DNA from: Sphingomonas soli NBRC 100801
Lineage (GTDB): Bacteria > Pseudomonadota > Alphaproteobacteria > Sphingomonadales > Sphingomonadaceae
Direction: 5' to 3'
DNA length: 64,000 bases
NCBI RefSeq assembly: GCF_001591025.1
Contig: NZ_BCTZ01000012.1
Span: forward strand, 215,326-279,325
Shown: positions 27,204 through 37,988 of the stretch, one piece after another
How positions within the stretch are numbered: the first letter of the stretch is position 1
Layout of the letters: each line of letters starts with the position of its first letter
The notes under the pieces: generated by a model
What the model was told of the DNA's origin: nothing
The model's input: only the letters and a program-made list of their open reading frames with translations
Database searches by the model: none
Program-made: the position numbers and the translations under genes

Positions 27204-28157
27204 ATGGAAGGCGAGACTGCGGAAGACCCTACGCTGTTTCCCGCGACCGTCGGCGAAAAGCTTCGTGGCGCGCGCGAAGCGCTGGGCCTTGAGCTCGCGG
27301 AAGTCGCCGCGCGCACCCGGATTCCGCAGCGCCATCTCGAAGCGATCGAAAAGTCGAATTACGATGGCCTGCCGTCGGTCACCTATGCGGTGGGCTTCGC
27401 CAAATCCTATGCGCGCGCAGTCGGTGTCGACGAAGTCGAGCTTGCCCGCGCGCTGCGCACCGAACTCGGGCGCAATCCGGAACGGCTTCAGTCCGTACCA
27501 TCCTATGAGATGGAGGACCTGACCCGCGTGCCGCCGCGCGGACTTGCATGGGCAGGGATAGCGGTCGCTCTGCTTGCGCTGATCGGGGTCACGCTCTGGT
27601 ACGGTACCGGCCTGTTCCGCGGCAGCGCGCCACCGCCCGAAACGCTGCTCATCCCGGAAAGCAACTCGTCCGAACCGGATAACAGCATAGCTGCGGCACC
27701 GGTCGCCGGAGGCCAGGTCACGCTGGTCGCGCTTAATACCGTATGGCTGCGGGTAACCGACGCGAACGGCCAGAAATTGTTCGAGAAGGAAATGGCTGCC
27801 GGCGAGCGGTACGACGTGCCTGCCGATGCGCAGGATCCCCGCGTCCGCACGCCGCGCCCGGACCGCCTCCAAGTGCTGATAAACGGTTCGCAAGTGCCGC
27901 CCTTGTCGCAGAAGGCGGAGTTGGTCGAAACCGGCATCAGCGCGGCTTCGCTCCAGGCGCGCGGTCAGCCGGTGGCCGCCGCTTCTCCGGCGCCCGCGCC
28001 AACGCCTTCGGGAAGCCCGGCACCATCGCTCAGGCTCTCGCCAAATGCTACGCCGACGGCATCGCCGACGCGCGCGCCGGTTTTGCCGTCTCCCACCCCG
28101 GCGCCGGTGCGTCCGGCCGCACAGCCTGCGACGGGTAACACCAGCGCTGCGCCGTAA
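27204..28157 (+). CDS. rodZ: RodZ-like cytoskeletal HTH membrane protein
   Basis: Product of 317 residues. The N-terminal HTH (about 15-75) reads LRGAREALGLELAEVAARTRIPQRHLEAIE, then YAVGFAKSYARAVGVD. One membrane helix (AWAGIAVALLALIGVTLWY, about 112-130) and a periplasmic DUF4115 beta domain follow (VWLRVTDANGQKLFEKEMAAGE). RodZ links MreB to the wall-elongation machinery. The C-terminal 70 residues are a long Pro/Ala/Ser-rich tail. The ATG at 27204 sits behind GGAGAG; the GTG at 27165 lacks such a site. Confidence 0.85.
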   Translation: MEGETAEDPTLFPATVGEKLRGAREALGLELAEVAARTRIPQRHLEAIEKSNYDGLPSVTYAVGFAKSYARAVGVDEVELARALRTELGRNPERLQSVPSYEMEDLTRVPPRGLAWAGIAVALLALIGVTLWYGTGLFRGSAPPPETLLIPESNSSEPDNSIAAAPVAGGQVTLVALNTVWLRVTDANGQKLFEKEMAAGERYDVPADAQDPRVRTPRPDRLQVLINGSQVPPLSQKAELVETGISAASLQARGQPVAAASPAPAPTPSGSPAPSLRLSPNATPTASPTRAPVLPSPTPAPVRPAAQPATGNTSAAP

Positions 28158-28230
28158 GGACTGGCGGGAGCGGCGGGATGGCCGCTATATGCGCTATTTT
28201 CCGTGAACCTGCACCGGGGGGTGTGAACCT

Positions 28231-29169
28231 ATGCGTATCTTGATCTCTGCGGCGCTGATGACCTCCGCTTTTGGTTTGACCGGGACCGCGCTGGCGCAGG
28301 ATGCTGCGATCACCGGCCGTGTGGACCGGCTTGAGCGTGAGATGCGGGCCGTGCAGCGCAAGGTGTTTCCGGGCGGCGCGGGCCAGACCGTCGAGCCGCA
28401 GATCGTGCCCGAATCGAACGTCACCTTGCCCGGCACGCCGTCGGGCAGTGCGCTGGTCGATCTGAGCGCCCGCGTCACTGCGCTGGAGAGCCAGTCTGCA
28501 TCGCTCACCGGCCAGATCGAGCAGGGCCAGTATCGCCTGCGCCAGCTTGAGGAGGCTTTCGCTGCCTATAAGCGCTCGACCGATGCGCGGATCAAGGCGC
28601 TGGAGGACACTGCATCCTCGATCGCTGAACGCGATCCGATCGTGCCGGCGGGTGACGTTGTGATCGCTCCTCCCGCCAAGCCGGCGGCCAAACCGGTCGC
28701 TGAAACCCCCGTGAGCCCCGCAGTTGCCGGAACCCGCGCGCAGCAGGTCGCCGCGATCGCAAAGCCCGAGAGCGGGGATCCGGCCGAGGACGGCTACACC
28801 TATGGGTTCCGGCTGTGGCAGGCAAAGCTCTATCCGGAGGCGCGCCGCGAACTAGAGGCAGTGGCGACCAAATATCCCAAGCACCGCCGCGCCAGCTATG
28901 CCCAAAACCTGCTGGGCCGCGCCTATCTGGATGCCAATGCACCCAGCCTCGCCGCCGTCGCATTCTATCAGAATTACAAGAATAACCCGAATGGGGAGCG
29001 GGCGCCGGACAGCCTTTATTATTTGGCGCAGGCGCTGGTGAAATTGAAAAAACCGGCCGCCGAAGTTTGCAAGGTCTATGGCGAGCTCACCCAGCTTTAC
29101 GGTGACAAATTGTCGGCGGAGATGACAGCCGGGGTTGCCAAGGGGCGCGCCGAACAGAAGTGCAAGTGA
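28231..29169 (+). CDS. CpoB/YbgF-like TPR periplasmic protein
   Basis: Product of 312 residues: signal peptide (cleavage after GTALAQ), coiled-coil N-terminal part (VDRLEREMRAVQRKV, then SARVTALESQSASLTGQIEQGQYRLRQLEEAF) and a C-terminal block of TPR-like helices (YTYGFRLWQAKLYPEARRELEAVATKYPKHRRA). This is the layout of CpoB/YbgF, which coordinates outer-membrane constriction and wall synthesis with Tol-Pal. The tol-pal genes are not adjacent here. tilS follows after four bases. Confidence 0.85.
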   Translation: MRILISAALMTSAFGLTGTALAQDAAITGRVDRLEREMRAVQRKVFPGGAGQTVEPQIVPESNVTLPGTPSGSALVDLSARVTALESQSASLTGQIEQGQYRLRQLEEAFAAYKRSTDARIKALEDTASSIAERDPIVPAGDVVIAPPAKPAAKPVAETPVSPAVAGTRAQQVAAIAKPESGDPAEDGYTYGFRLWQAKLYPEARRELEAVATKYPKHRRASYAQNLLGRAYLDANAPSLAAVAFYQNYKNNPNGERAPDSLYYLAQALVKLKKPAAEVCKVYGELTQLYGDKLSAEMTAGVAKGRAEQKCK

Positions 29170-29173
29170 TCCG

Positions 29174-30148
29174 GTGACGCTCGATCCGCAAAGGGTCGAG
29201 CGCTTCGGGGATGACGCGGTGGCGCTGCTCGGCGCGGAGCCATCGGCGCAGCATCCGCTCGCGCTGGCCGTATCGGGCGGCCCGGACAGCATGGCGATGC
29301 TCGCACTGGCGCACGCCGCCTTTCCCGGCGCGATCATCGCCGCGACGGTCGATCACCGCCTTCGCCCGGCAGCGGCGGACGAAGCCGCGATGGTCGCCGC
29401 GCATTGCGCCCGGCTGGAGGTGCCGCACGCGATCCTGTGCCCGCCAAACCCGGTCGCAGGATCGAGCATCCAGGCCCGCGCCCGCGAAGCCCGCTACGCC
29501 CTGCTCCTGCAATGGGCGCTGGACGCAGGCGCAACGGCGCTGCTCACCGCGCACCATATCGAGGACCAGGCCGAAACCTTCCTGATGCGCGCCGCGCGCA
29601 GCTCGGGCGTCGCGGGGCTCGCCGGAATCCGCCGGAGCCGGGCAATGAAGATGCCGGATGGCCGCAGCCTGCGGCTGATCCGCCCTTTGCTCGAATGGCG
29701 GCGTGCCGAGCTGCGCGCCATCGCGGAACAAGGCCCCTTTGCCGAAGACCCGACCAACCGGGATCCCGCACATGACCGCACCCGTTTCCGCCAGCTCCTA
29801 GACGAAAGTCCTGAGCTCGACCCCGTCCAGATCGCCGCAACCGCCACCTACGCCGCGGAAGCCCAGCAGGCGCTGGAAGACGTCACGGACCTGCTCTGGA
29901 ACAACCGGGCCATGCTGAGCGAGGGATGCGTCGAGATCGAGCTTGGCGACCTGAACCGCGAGCTTCGCCGTCGCCTCGCGCGGCGCGCCGTGGGGCATGT
30001 GCTGGCACGCCCGTTCGACGGCGCGGCGATCGAGCCGCTGCTCGATGCGCTGGAGGCGGGCAGGGGGGCGACCCAGGCAGGCGTGATGGTGTCGATGAAG
30101 GGCGCCGCAGCGCGATTTCGCCCGGCTCCACCCCGTCGATCACACTGA
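29174..30148 (+). CDS. tilS: tRNA(Ile)-lysidine synthase
   Basis: Product of 324 residues. It attaches lysine to C34 of the CAU-anticodon tRNA(Ile). The ATP-binding SGGPDS loop is at about 34-39, and TAHHIEDQAETFLMRAARSSGVAGLAGI, PLLEWRRAELR and EDPTNRD are conserved active-site blocks. It is short: the C-terminal domain of E. coli TilS is missing, as in many alphaproteobacteria. The start is GTG at 29174, four bases after the preceding stop; the in-frame ATG at 29135 would overlap that gene. Confidence 0.92.
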   Translation: MTLDPQRVERFGDDAVALLGAEPSAQHPLALAVSGGPDSMAMLALAHAAFPGAIIAATVDHRLRPAAADEAAMVAAHCARLEVPHAILCPPNPVAGSSIQARAREARYALLLQWALDAGATALLTAHHIEDQAETFLMRAARSSGVAGLAGIRRSRAMKMPDGRSLRLIRPLLEWRRAELRAIAEQGPFAEDPTNRDPAHDRTRFRQLLDESPELDPVQIAATATYAAEAQQALEDVTDLLWNNRAMLSEGCVEIELGDLNRELRRRLARRAVGHVLARPFDGAAIEPLLDALEAGRGATQAGVMVSMKGAAARFRPAPPRRSH

Positions 30149-30229
30149 TCGACCCAAAGTCGCGCCCGTTCCATTGCCATTAACCTGCGCGCGCCTATCT
30201 TAGGGTGACCATTAAGGTACCAGGATTCG

Positions 30230-32197
<1,968 letters not shown>

Positions 32198-32220
32198 GTT
32201 CAGCCACAAGTGTTTCGTAA

Positions 32221-32253
32221 AACCCTCCCGGGAGCGATCCTGGGAGGGTTTTT
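32221..32253 (+). terminator. Rho-independent terminator after ftsH
   Basis: AACCCTCCC (32221-32229) pairs perfectly with GGGAGGGTT (32242-32250), followed directly by further T residues. The 3' arm GGGAGGG also sits six bases in front of the GTG start of the next gene, so the same bases look like its ribosome binding site. Confidence 0.9.
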
Positions 32254-32254
32254 C

Positions 32255-32626
32255 GTGCGCAAGCTACTGATTCCGGCGGCAATGGGCCTCAGCCTCGTCG
32301 CAACGTCCGCCAGCGCGATGACCGTCGCCGAGTTTCTCGCCAAGGCGAAGGCGCTCCAGGCCAGGGGCATGCTTGCGGCCTTCTCGTCCGACGTGACCCT
32401 GCTCAAGAACGAGATGGCGGGGATCGCCACGGCCTATCGCGCGGAGCTGGAGGGCGCGCGCGCCGTCGGCCGCACGCCGCATAGCTGCCCGCCGCCCAAG
32501 GGGCAGACAAGGCTCCAGCCCGCCGAGTTCATCGCCGAGCTGGAGAAGATCCCGCCCCCGCGCCGCGGCATGAGCATGAAGGCTGCGTTCTACGGCATCA
32601 TGGCGCGGCGCTATCCGTGCCGATGA
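32255..32626 (+). CDS. small exported protein, unknown family
   Basis: Product of 123 residues with a signal peptide (RKLLIPAAMGLSLVATSASA). The mature part starts MTVAEFLAKAKALQARG and has one central Cys (HSCPPPKG) and one near the C-terminus (RRYPC), suggesting a disulfide. The overall shape recalls small Rap1a/Tai-like periplasmic proteins, but I cannot assign a family. GTG at 32255 is preferred because GGGAGGG lies six bases upstream and the signal peptide starts there. An ATG at 32282 would clip the signal. A damaged copy follows immediately. Confidence 0.7.
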   Translation: MRKLLIPAAMGLSLVATSASAMTVAEFLAKAKALQARGMLAAFSSDVTLLKNEMAGIATAYRAELEGARAVGRTPHSCPPPKGQTRLQPAEFIAELEKIPPPRRGMSMKAAFYGIMARRYPCR

Positions 32627-32846
32627 GCAGATTTGGCTGGGCGATGGGCCTGTTGCTGCTCGGCGCGGCGGCCCCGGTTCAGGCGATGCCAGTCCGCGAA
32701 TTCCTCCAGCGCTGGGAGCGGCTCGCCGCGCTTGGCGATATGGTCAAGCTCGATCCTCCTATCTCGCCGCATTGCCGCCCGCCGAGCAGGAGAGCGAGCT
32801 CAAGCCCGCAATCTACGCCTATATGATCAAGACCTATCCCTGCTGA
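32623..32846 (+). pseudogene. decayed tandem copy of the preceding small exported protein
   Basis: The ATG at 32623 overlaps the upstream stop (ATGA). The first frame gives a signal peptide (RFGWAMGLLLLGAAAPVQA) and PVREFLQRWERLAALGDMVK, aligning with the start of the upstream protein. It then runs out of register near 32758. The homologous C-terminus, ending AIYAYMIKTYPC and a stop at 32844-32846, is in another frame. Against the upstream gene about 50 central codons, including the CPP Cys, are missing. It could still yield a 67-residue truncated product. Confidence 0.75.
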
Positions 32847-32910
32847 AAAGCGTCCCTGACCGAGGGCGATTCCGGAGGGAAAGGGGGACATTGGGCCGGA
32901 TGGACCGGGC

Positions 32911-33963
32911 CTAGCTCATGCCCAGCGCGAGCAGGATGATGAGGAACAACAGGATCACGATCAGGATGAAGAAGCTCAGGATCACCGAGCGCACGATCGC
33001 CGGGAACCAGCGCAGCGCATAGGCCTGTTTCAACTGGCGGGTGAGGTGGACGAAGGGCACCACCAGCACTGCGAATATGATCAGCCCCTCGCTTGCCCCG
33101 ATCTCGCCCAGCACCGTGACGGCGATCAGCAGCAGCGACATGAAGGCGATCGAATAGGTGACGAACACCGTGTGATCGTAGAGGTGGAATTCGCGCCGCC
33201 ACGCGAAGAGCAGCCACATGAAGGGCAGCGACAGCGGGATGAGCAACCAGGAGAATTTATAGCTGCTGGCCTGCAGCTTGTAGAGCATCAGCGACGGGTT
33301 CTTCTTCCATTTCTCGATGCCGTGATCGAGCATCGCCCAGCCGCTGAGACTGGTCGATACCCGGTAAGTGCCATTCTCACTGGCCTTTCCGACCGCTGCC
33401 AGGCCGGCGATTTCCTCGTCCAGCTCGGCGATGCGCTGCGCGTCGCGCGCGCGCTTGGGGTCATCGGCCGCGCGCGCGTCCCGCGCCTTGATCAGCTCGG
33501 CGCGATCGTCGGCCAGCCCCTTGCGCACCAGCTCGATCTGCTCGGACGCGTTGCCGGTCTTGAGATCGGCCGGCGCGGAAATTCCGGCCCAGGAGAAGAC
33601 TGCGAACATCGCGAAGATCGAGAAGAGGAACAATGCCATCGGCGAGACGAATCGCGCGCGTTCCCCCTCGACATAGCGCCGCGTCAGCTCGCCCGGCCAC
33701 CATGCGAGCAGCGGCAGCGTGCGCCAGAGCTTGCCCTCGAAATGCGCGACGCCGTGCAATATTTCATGCCCGATCGCGCCCAGAGAGCGATGGACATGCC
33801 CGCTCTGCCCGCAGCGATGGCAATGCGCGCCGATCAGCGCCGTTCCGCAATTCAGGCACAGATGCCCGGCGTCATGCCCTTCGCCCCGGTTCGGTTCCAC
33901 CGCGCGGCCCAGCAATGCGCCGGTCGCCAATTCCCCTGCCGCTTCGATTTCCCCGACCATCAA
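32911..33963 (-). CDS. DUF3667 zinc-ribbon membrane protein
   Basis: Product of 350 residues. Near the N-terminus is a zinc ribbon of the form CLNCG-x8-CHRCGQ (about 36-52), followed by the DUF3667 block with WRTLPLLAWWPGELTRRYVEGERARFVSPMALFLFSIF. About five membrane helices lie in the middle and C-terminal parts, with a charged, coiled-coil-like soluble loop at about 140-200. Function unknown. The gene runs convergently toward the ftsH group and away from proA. Confidence 0.85.
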   Translation of the reverse strand: MMVGEIEAAGELATGALLGRAVEPNRGEGHDAGHLCLNCGTALIGAHCHRCGQSGHVHRSLGAIGHEILHGVAHFEGKLWRTLPLLAWWPGELTRRYVEGERARFVSPMALFLFSIFAMFAVFSWAGISAPADLKTGNASEQIELVRKGLADDRAELIKARDARAADDPKRARDAQRIAELDEEIAGLAAVGKASENGTYRVSTSLSGWAMLDHGIEKWKKNPSLMLYKLQASSYKFSWLLIPLSLPFMWLLFAWRREFHLYDHTVFVTYSIAFMSLLLIAVTVLGEIGASEGLIIFAVLVVPFVHLTRQLKQAYALRWFPAIVRSVILSFFILIVILLFLIILLALGMS

Positions 33964-34005
33964 GCGGGCCTATCAGCTTCGTTTCGCGCGTGCTAGCGGG
34001 GCGGA

Positions 34006-35262
34006 ATGGCTGAGAATGTGCCCCAGATGATCGCCCGGATGGGCAGCAATGCCCGGAGCGCCGCCGCGCAGCTCGCGGGCATGTCGAGCGCGGCGAAGCG
34101 CAATGCTTTGCTTGCCGCGGCACAGGCGATCCGGGCCGATAGCGCGGCGATTGTTGCGGCCAACGCGCGCGATATGGCCGCCGCCGAGGCAAATGGCCTG
34201 TCCGGCGCGCTGCTTGATCGGCTCCGGCTCGATGCCGCGCGCGTCGAGGCCATGGCGGCGGGCGTCGAGGCGGTGGCGAAGCTGGCGGACCCGGTGGGCG
34301 ACGTGATCGAGCGCACCGAGCGGCCCAACGGGCTGGTGCTCAGCCGCGTTCGCGTGCCCATCGGCGTGATCGGCATCATCTATGAAAGTCGCCCCAACGT
34401 GACCGCCGATGCGGGCGCGCTCGCGGCGATGTCTGGCAATGCGGCGATCCTGCGCGGCGGATCGGAAGCGGTGCACAGCAACCGCGCGATCCACACCGCG
34501 CTTGCCCGCGGGCTCGAAGCGGGCGGCATGCCGGCCGATGCGGTCCAGCTCGTTCCCACCACCGATCGTGCCGCGGTCGGCGCGATGCTGACGGCCGAGG
34601 GACTGATCGACATGGTGGTGCCGCGCGGGGGCAAGAGCCTGGTCGCGCGCGTGCAGAGCGAGGCGCGGGTGCCCGTGCTCGCGCATCTCGACGGAATCAA
34701 CCACAGCTATATCGATGGCGCCGCCGAGCCCGGCATGGCGCGCGATCTGGCGCTCAACGCCAAGATGCGCCGCACCGGCATTTGCGGCGCGACCGAGACG
34801 CTGCTGATCGACCGCGCCTTTGCCGATCCCGCCCCCGTGCTGGCGGCGCTGGCCGATGCGGGCTGCGAGCTGCGCGGCGATGCGGAGGTGCAGGCGATCG
34901 AGCCGCGCACCCGTCCGCTCGAAGATGGCGACTGGGACACCGAATATCTCGACGCGATCCTTTCGGTGAAGCTGGTCGACGGGGTCGAGGAGGCGATGGC
35001 GCATATCGCCGCGCACGCCTCGCACCATACCGACGCGATCATCACCGAGGATGCGGGTGTGGCCGAGCGTTTCCTCGCGGGCGTGGATAGCGCGATCGTG
35101 ATGTGGAACGCCTCGACGCAATTTGCCGATGGTGGCGAGTTCGGGCTGGGCGCCGAGATCGGCATCTCCACCGGGCGGCTGCATGCGCGCGGCCCGGTCG
35201 CGCTGGAGGGGCTGACGACGTATAAATGGGTGGTGCGCGGAACCGGCCAGGCGCGGCCTTGA
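34006..35262 (+). CDS. proA: glutamate-5-semialdehyde dehydrogenase
   Basis: Product of 418 residues. It reduces gamma-glutamyl phosphate with NADPH in proline synthesis. Blocks visible: [40 protein letters not shown], the active-site Cys in [15 protein letters not shown], and [21 protein letters not shown] near the end. It heads a compact operon; nadD overlaps its stop. proB is not in the window. Confidence 0.96.
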   Translation: MAENVPQMIARMGSNARSAAAQLAGMSSAAKRNALLAAAQAIRADSAAIVAANARDMAAAEANGLSGALLDRLRLDAARVEAMAAGVEAVAKLADPVGDVIERTERPNGLVLSRVRVPIGVIGIIYESRPNVTADAGALAAMSGNAAILRGGSEAVHSNRAIHTALARGLEAGGMPADAVQLVPTTDRAAVGAMLTAEGLIDMVVPRGGKSLVARVQSEARVPVLAHLDGINHSYIDGAAEPGMARDLALNAKMRRTGICGATETLLIDRAFADPAPVLAALADAGCELRGDAEVQAIEPRTRPLEDGDWDTEYLDAILSVKLVDGVEEAMAHIAAHASHHTDAIITEDAGVAERFLAGVDSAIVMWNASTQFADGGEFGLGAEIGISTGRLHARGPVALEGLTTYKWVVRGTGQARP

Positions 35263-35885
35263 AGCGGGTCGGCCTGCTCGGCGGTTCGTTCAACCCGGCG
35301 CACAAGGGGCATCGCGCGATCTCGCTCCATGCCCTGCGCGCGCTCGATCTGGATGAAGTGTGGTGGCTGGTGTCGCCGGGCAATCCGCTCAAGCCGGTAG
35401 AGGGCATGGCGCCGCTCGCCGCGCGGCTCGCCTCGGCGCGCAGGATGGCCCGGCATGCGCCGATCCGCCCGACCGAGATCGAGACCCGGCTCAAGACGCG
35501 CTACACCATCGACACGCTTACGAAGCTGCCGCGCCTGTTTCCCAAACATCGCTTCATCTGGCTGATGGGGGCGGACAATCTCGGCCAGTTTCATGCGTGG
35601 CGCGATTGGCGCGGGATCGCGCGTCAGGTTCCGATTGCGGTAATCGCCCGTCCGGGATATGATCGGCAGGCCCGCGCAAGTCCTGCGATGGGTTGGCTGC
35701 GGCGCGCTGTGCGGCCCGCAGGCCAGGCAAAGAATTGGACGCGTTGGAGATTGCCGGCCCTCGTGCTGCTGCGCTTTCGCCCCGATCCGACTTCGGCGAC
35801 GAGCCTTCGGGCCGCCGACCCTGCCTGGCATCGGCGTTTTTCGTCGTCTCCATCAAGCAATCGCGCAGCTATCGTTCACCCTTAG
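35259..35885 (+). CDS. nadD: nicotinate-nucleotide adenylyltransferase
   Basis: Product of 208 residues if it starts at TTG 35259, overlapping the proA stop by four bases (TTGA). The nucleotidyltransferase start [20 protein letters not shown] contains the (T/H)xGH-type motif. [18 protein letters not shown] and [19 protein letters not shown] are family blocks. It forms NaAD in NAD synthesis. An in-frame ATG at 35226 would add 11 residues. The C-terminal 30 residues, rich in Arg and Ser, are less typical of the family. Confidence 0.92.
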   Translation: MKRVGLLGGSFNPAHKGHRAISLHALRALDLDEVWWLVSPGNPLKPVEGMAPLAARLASARRMARHAPIRPTEIETRLKTRYTIDTLTKLPRLFPKHRFIWLMGADNLGQFHAWRDWRGIARQVPIAVIARPGYDRQARASPAMGWLRRAVRPAGQAKNWTRWRLPALVLLRFRPDPTSATSLRAADPAWHRRFSSSPSSNRAAIVHP

Positions 35886-35893
35886 GAGGCCCC

Positions 35894-36277
35894 TTGGCCA
35901 CATCGCCCAATGTAACGCGTGCTTCCGGCTCCGAAGGAGTCGAGGCGCTGCACAAGCTTATCCTGGCGTCACTCGACGATGATCAGGCGGTCGAGACCGT
36001 CTCGATCCCGCTCGCGGGCAAGAGCAGCATCGCCGATTACATGGTAGTATCGTCGGGCCGCTCGACGCGGCAGGTCGCGTCCATGGCGAACAAGCTCGCC
36101 GAGAAGATCAAGGCCGAAAGCGGCCGCAGCCCGCGCGTCGAGGGTCTGCAGACCGCCGATTGGGTGCTGATCGACGCGGGTGACGTGATCATCCATCTGT
36201 TCCGCCCCGAAGTGCGCAGCTTCTACAATCTCGAGCGGATGTGGTCGTTCGGCGAAGCGCCGACCGCCAACGCCTGA
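35894..36277 (+). CDS. rsfS: ribosomal silencing factor RsfS
   Basis: Product of 127 residues. RsfS binds L14 (uL14) on the large subunit and blocks subunit joining in starvation. Conserved blocks: SIADYMVVSSGRSTRQVASMANKLAEK, GLQTADWVLIDAGDVIIHLF and YNLERMWS. The start is judged to be TTG at 35894 because AGGAGG lies four bases upstream and the family begins shortly after. Longer ATG readings would run through the nadD coding region. The nadD-rsfS-rlmH order is classical. Confidence 0.93.
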   Translation: MATSPNVTRASGSEGVEALHKLILASLDDDQAVETVSIPLAGKSSIADYMVVSSGRSTRQVASMANKLAEKIKAESGRSPRVEGLQTADWVLIDAGDVIIHLFRPEVRSFYNLERMWSFGEAPTANA

Positions 36278-36287
36278 GCGGCTCCGC

Positions 36288-36710
36288 GTGCTGCTCCATA
36301 TCGTAGCGCGCGGGAAGATCGGCCGCAGCCCGGAGGCGGAGCTGGTGACGCGGTATCTGAAGCGCGTCACCTGGCCGACCAGGATCACCGAGCTTCCCGA
36401 TACGGGCGGCAAGATGCCCGATCTCGCTCCGGGCACGCGGCTGGTCATGCTCGATGAGCTGGGCGAGAACCTGCCTTCGCGCGTGCTGGCCGAGCGGCTG
36501 GGGGCGTGGCGCGACGAAGGGGTGCGCGAAGCGCGCTTCCTGATCGGTGCGGCGGACGGGTTCGACGACGCCGAGCGCGAGAAGGCGGACCTGCTCCTTT
36601 CGTTCGGGCGGGCCACCTGGCCGCACATGCTGGCGCGCGCGATGCTGGCCGAACAATTGTGGCGCGCCGCGTCGATCCTTGCCAACCACCCCTATCACCG
36701 CGAAGGATAA
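36288..36710 (+). CDS. rlmH: 23S rRNA (pseudouridine1915-N3)-methyltransferase
   Basis: Product of 140 residues of the SPOUT methyltransferase class. It methylates pseudouridine 1915 in the ribosome decoding region. The trefoil-knot blocks LVMLDELGENLPSRVLAERL, FLIGAADGF and LLLSFGRATWPHMLARAMLAEQLWRA are intact, ending in NHPYHREG as usual. The start codon is GTG. It sits between rsfS and envC with ten- and four-base gaps. Confidence 0.96.
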   Translation: MLLHIVARGKIGRSPEAELVTRYLKRVTWPTRITELPDTGGKMPDLAPGTRLVMLDELGENLPSRVLAERLGAWRDEGVREARFLIGAADGFDDAEREKADLLLSFGRATWPHMLARAMLAEQLWRAASILANHPYHREG

Positions 36711-36714
36711 GCGC

Positions 36715-37887
36715 GTGTTCCGCGCCGCCACCCTCTCGCTCAGCATGCTGGCGATCCTCGCGACGGGCAGCTTCGCCGCTGCGCAGATCCCCAGCCTGGA
36801 AGAGCAGCAGTCGCGCCTGCGCAGCGCCAATAACCAGTCGCGCGAAGCGCTGGCCCGCAGCCGAGCACTCGAGCAGGCCGCCGCCGCCGAGCGCGACCAG
36901 GCCGCCCAGGCGCGCGCGCAGGAAGCTGCCGCCGCCGAGCGAATCAAGGCCGCCGAGGCGGATATCGCCGCCGCTGCCGCGCGCATCGGCATCGTCGATC
37001 GCCAGCTCGCCGATCAGCGCACCCGCGTCGCCGAGCGCCAGGGTCCGATCCTCCGGCTGATCGCCGCGCTGCAATCCATGGCGCGCCGGCCCCCGGTGCT
37101 CGGACTCGTCCAGCCGGGATCGACCGAGGATATGGTCCATGTCCGCGCGGTTCTGGGCACGGCAATGCCGGTGGTCGAGGCGCGGACCGCCGATGTTCGC
37201 GCCGAGCTTGGCCGCATCCGCGCGCTTCGCGCCGAAGCCACCGCCGCAGTCGCAAGCCTCAAGCAGGCGCGCAACCGGATCGAGGCCGAACGCGTCGCGC
37301 TGGTGAAGCTCGAAGCCGAGCATCGCGCGCGTTCGCGCGAGCTCGATCGCGGCGCGCTGATCGAATCGGATCGCGCGCTCGCGCTGGGCGAGCAGGCTCG
37401 CGACCTTGTCGACCAGATGGAATCCGCGGGGCAGGCCGCCGAGCTGCAGGGCGATCTTGCCGCGCTGCCCGGGCCGCTGCCGCGCACCGGCGATCCCGCC
37501 CCGCCGAAGCGCAGCGCAGGCGGCGCGCCCTATCGCCTGCCGGTTGCCGGCCAGGTCGTGACCGGCATGGGCGAATTGTCGTCCACCGGCGTTCGCGCTC
37601 GCGGCATCACCATGGCCTGTGCGCCCGGCGCGGCGGCGGTCGCGCCTGCGGGTGGCCGGATCATCTACGCCGCCCCCTTCCGCGCATATGGCGGGGTGGT
37701 GATCGTCGATCATGGCAATGGCTGGACCTCGCTGATCACCGGCCTGGGCGCGGTATCGGTCAAGGTGGGCGATCAGGTGGCGCAAGGCGCACCGATCGGC
37801 CAGGCGCCCACAGGCGACGCCCCGCGCCTCACCATCGAGCTGCGCCGGCGCGGCCAGCCGATGGACCTGGCGCAATTGCTCGACTGA
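36715..37887 (+). CDS. envC: murein hydrolase activator EnvC
   Basis: Product of 390 residues: signal peptide, long coiled coil (about 22-240, e.g. EEQQSRLRSANNQSREALARSRALEQ) and a C-terminal LytM/M23 domain (about 275-385). The LytM domain has HGNGWTSLITGL, where an active M23 enzyme would have an H-x-H pair, so zinc ligands are missing and it should be a non-catalytic amidase activator like EnvC. The start is GTG at 36715, four bases after the rlmH stop. It works in daughter-cell separation. Confidence 0.88.
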   Translation: MFRAATLSLSMLAILATGSFAAAQIPSLEEQQSRLRSANNQSREALARSRALEQAAAAERDQAAQARAQEAAAAERIKAAEADIAAAAARIGIVDRQLADQRTRVAERQGPILRLIAALQSMARRPPVLGLVQPGSTEDMVHVRAVLGTAMPVVEARTADVRAELGRIRALRAEATAAVASLKQARNRIEAERVALVKLEAEHRARSRELDRGALIESDRALALGEQARDLVDQMESAGQAAELQGDLAALPGPLPRTGDPAPPKRSAGGAPYRLPVAGQVVTGMGELSSTGVRARGITMACAPGAAAVAPAGGRIIYAAPFRAYGGVVIVDHGNGWTSLITGLGAVSVKVGDQVAQGAPIGQAPTGDAPRLTIELRRRGQPMDLAQLLD

Positions 37888-37988
37888 CACGCCGTGCAAA
37901 TGCCGTTATCCTGCCCTACATCACTGCTGCGCCAGCCTGGCCGCCGGCTCGTTATCCTGGGCGGTTCGTTATTGTGAAGGTCGTTCCC

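Noticed and set aside
24996..27893. A 965-codon open frame on the minus strand across ptsP and rodZ
   Set aside because: It is antisense to two well-conserved genes, has Arg/His-rich low-complexity composition and no recognisable domain; GC-rich codon bias produces such shadows.
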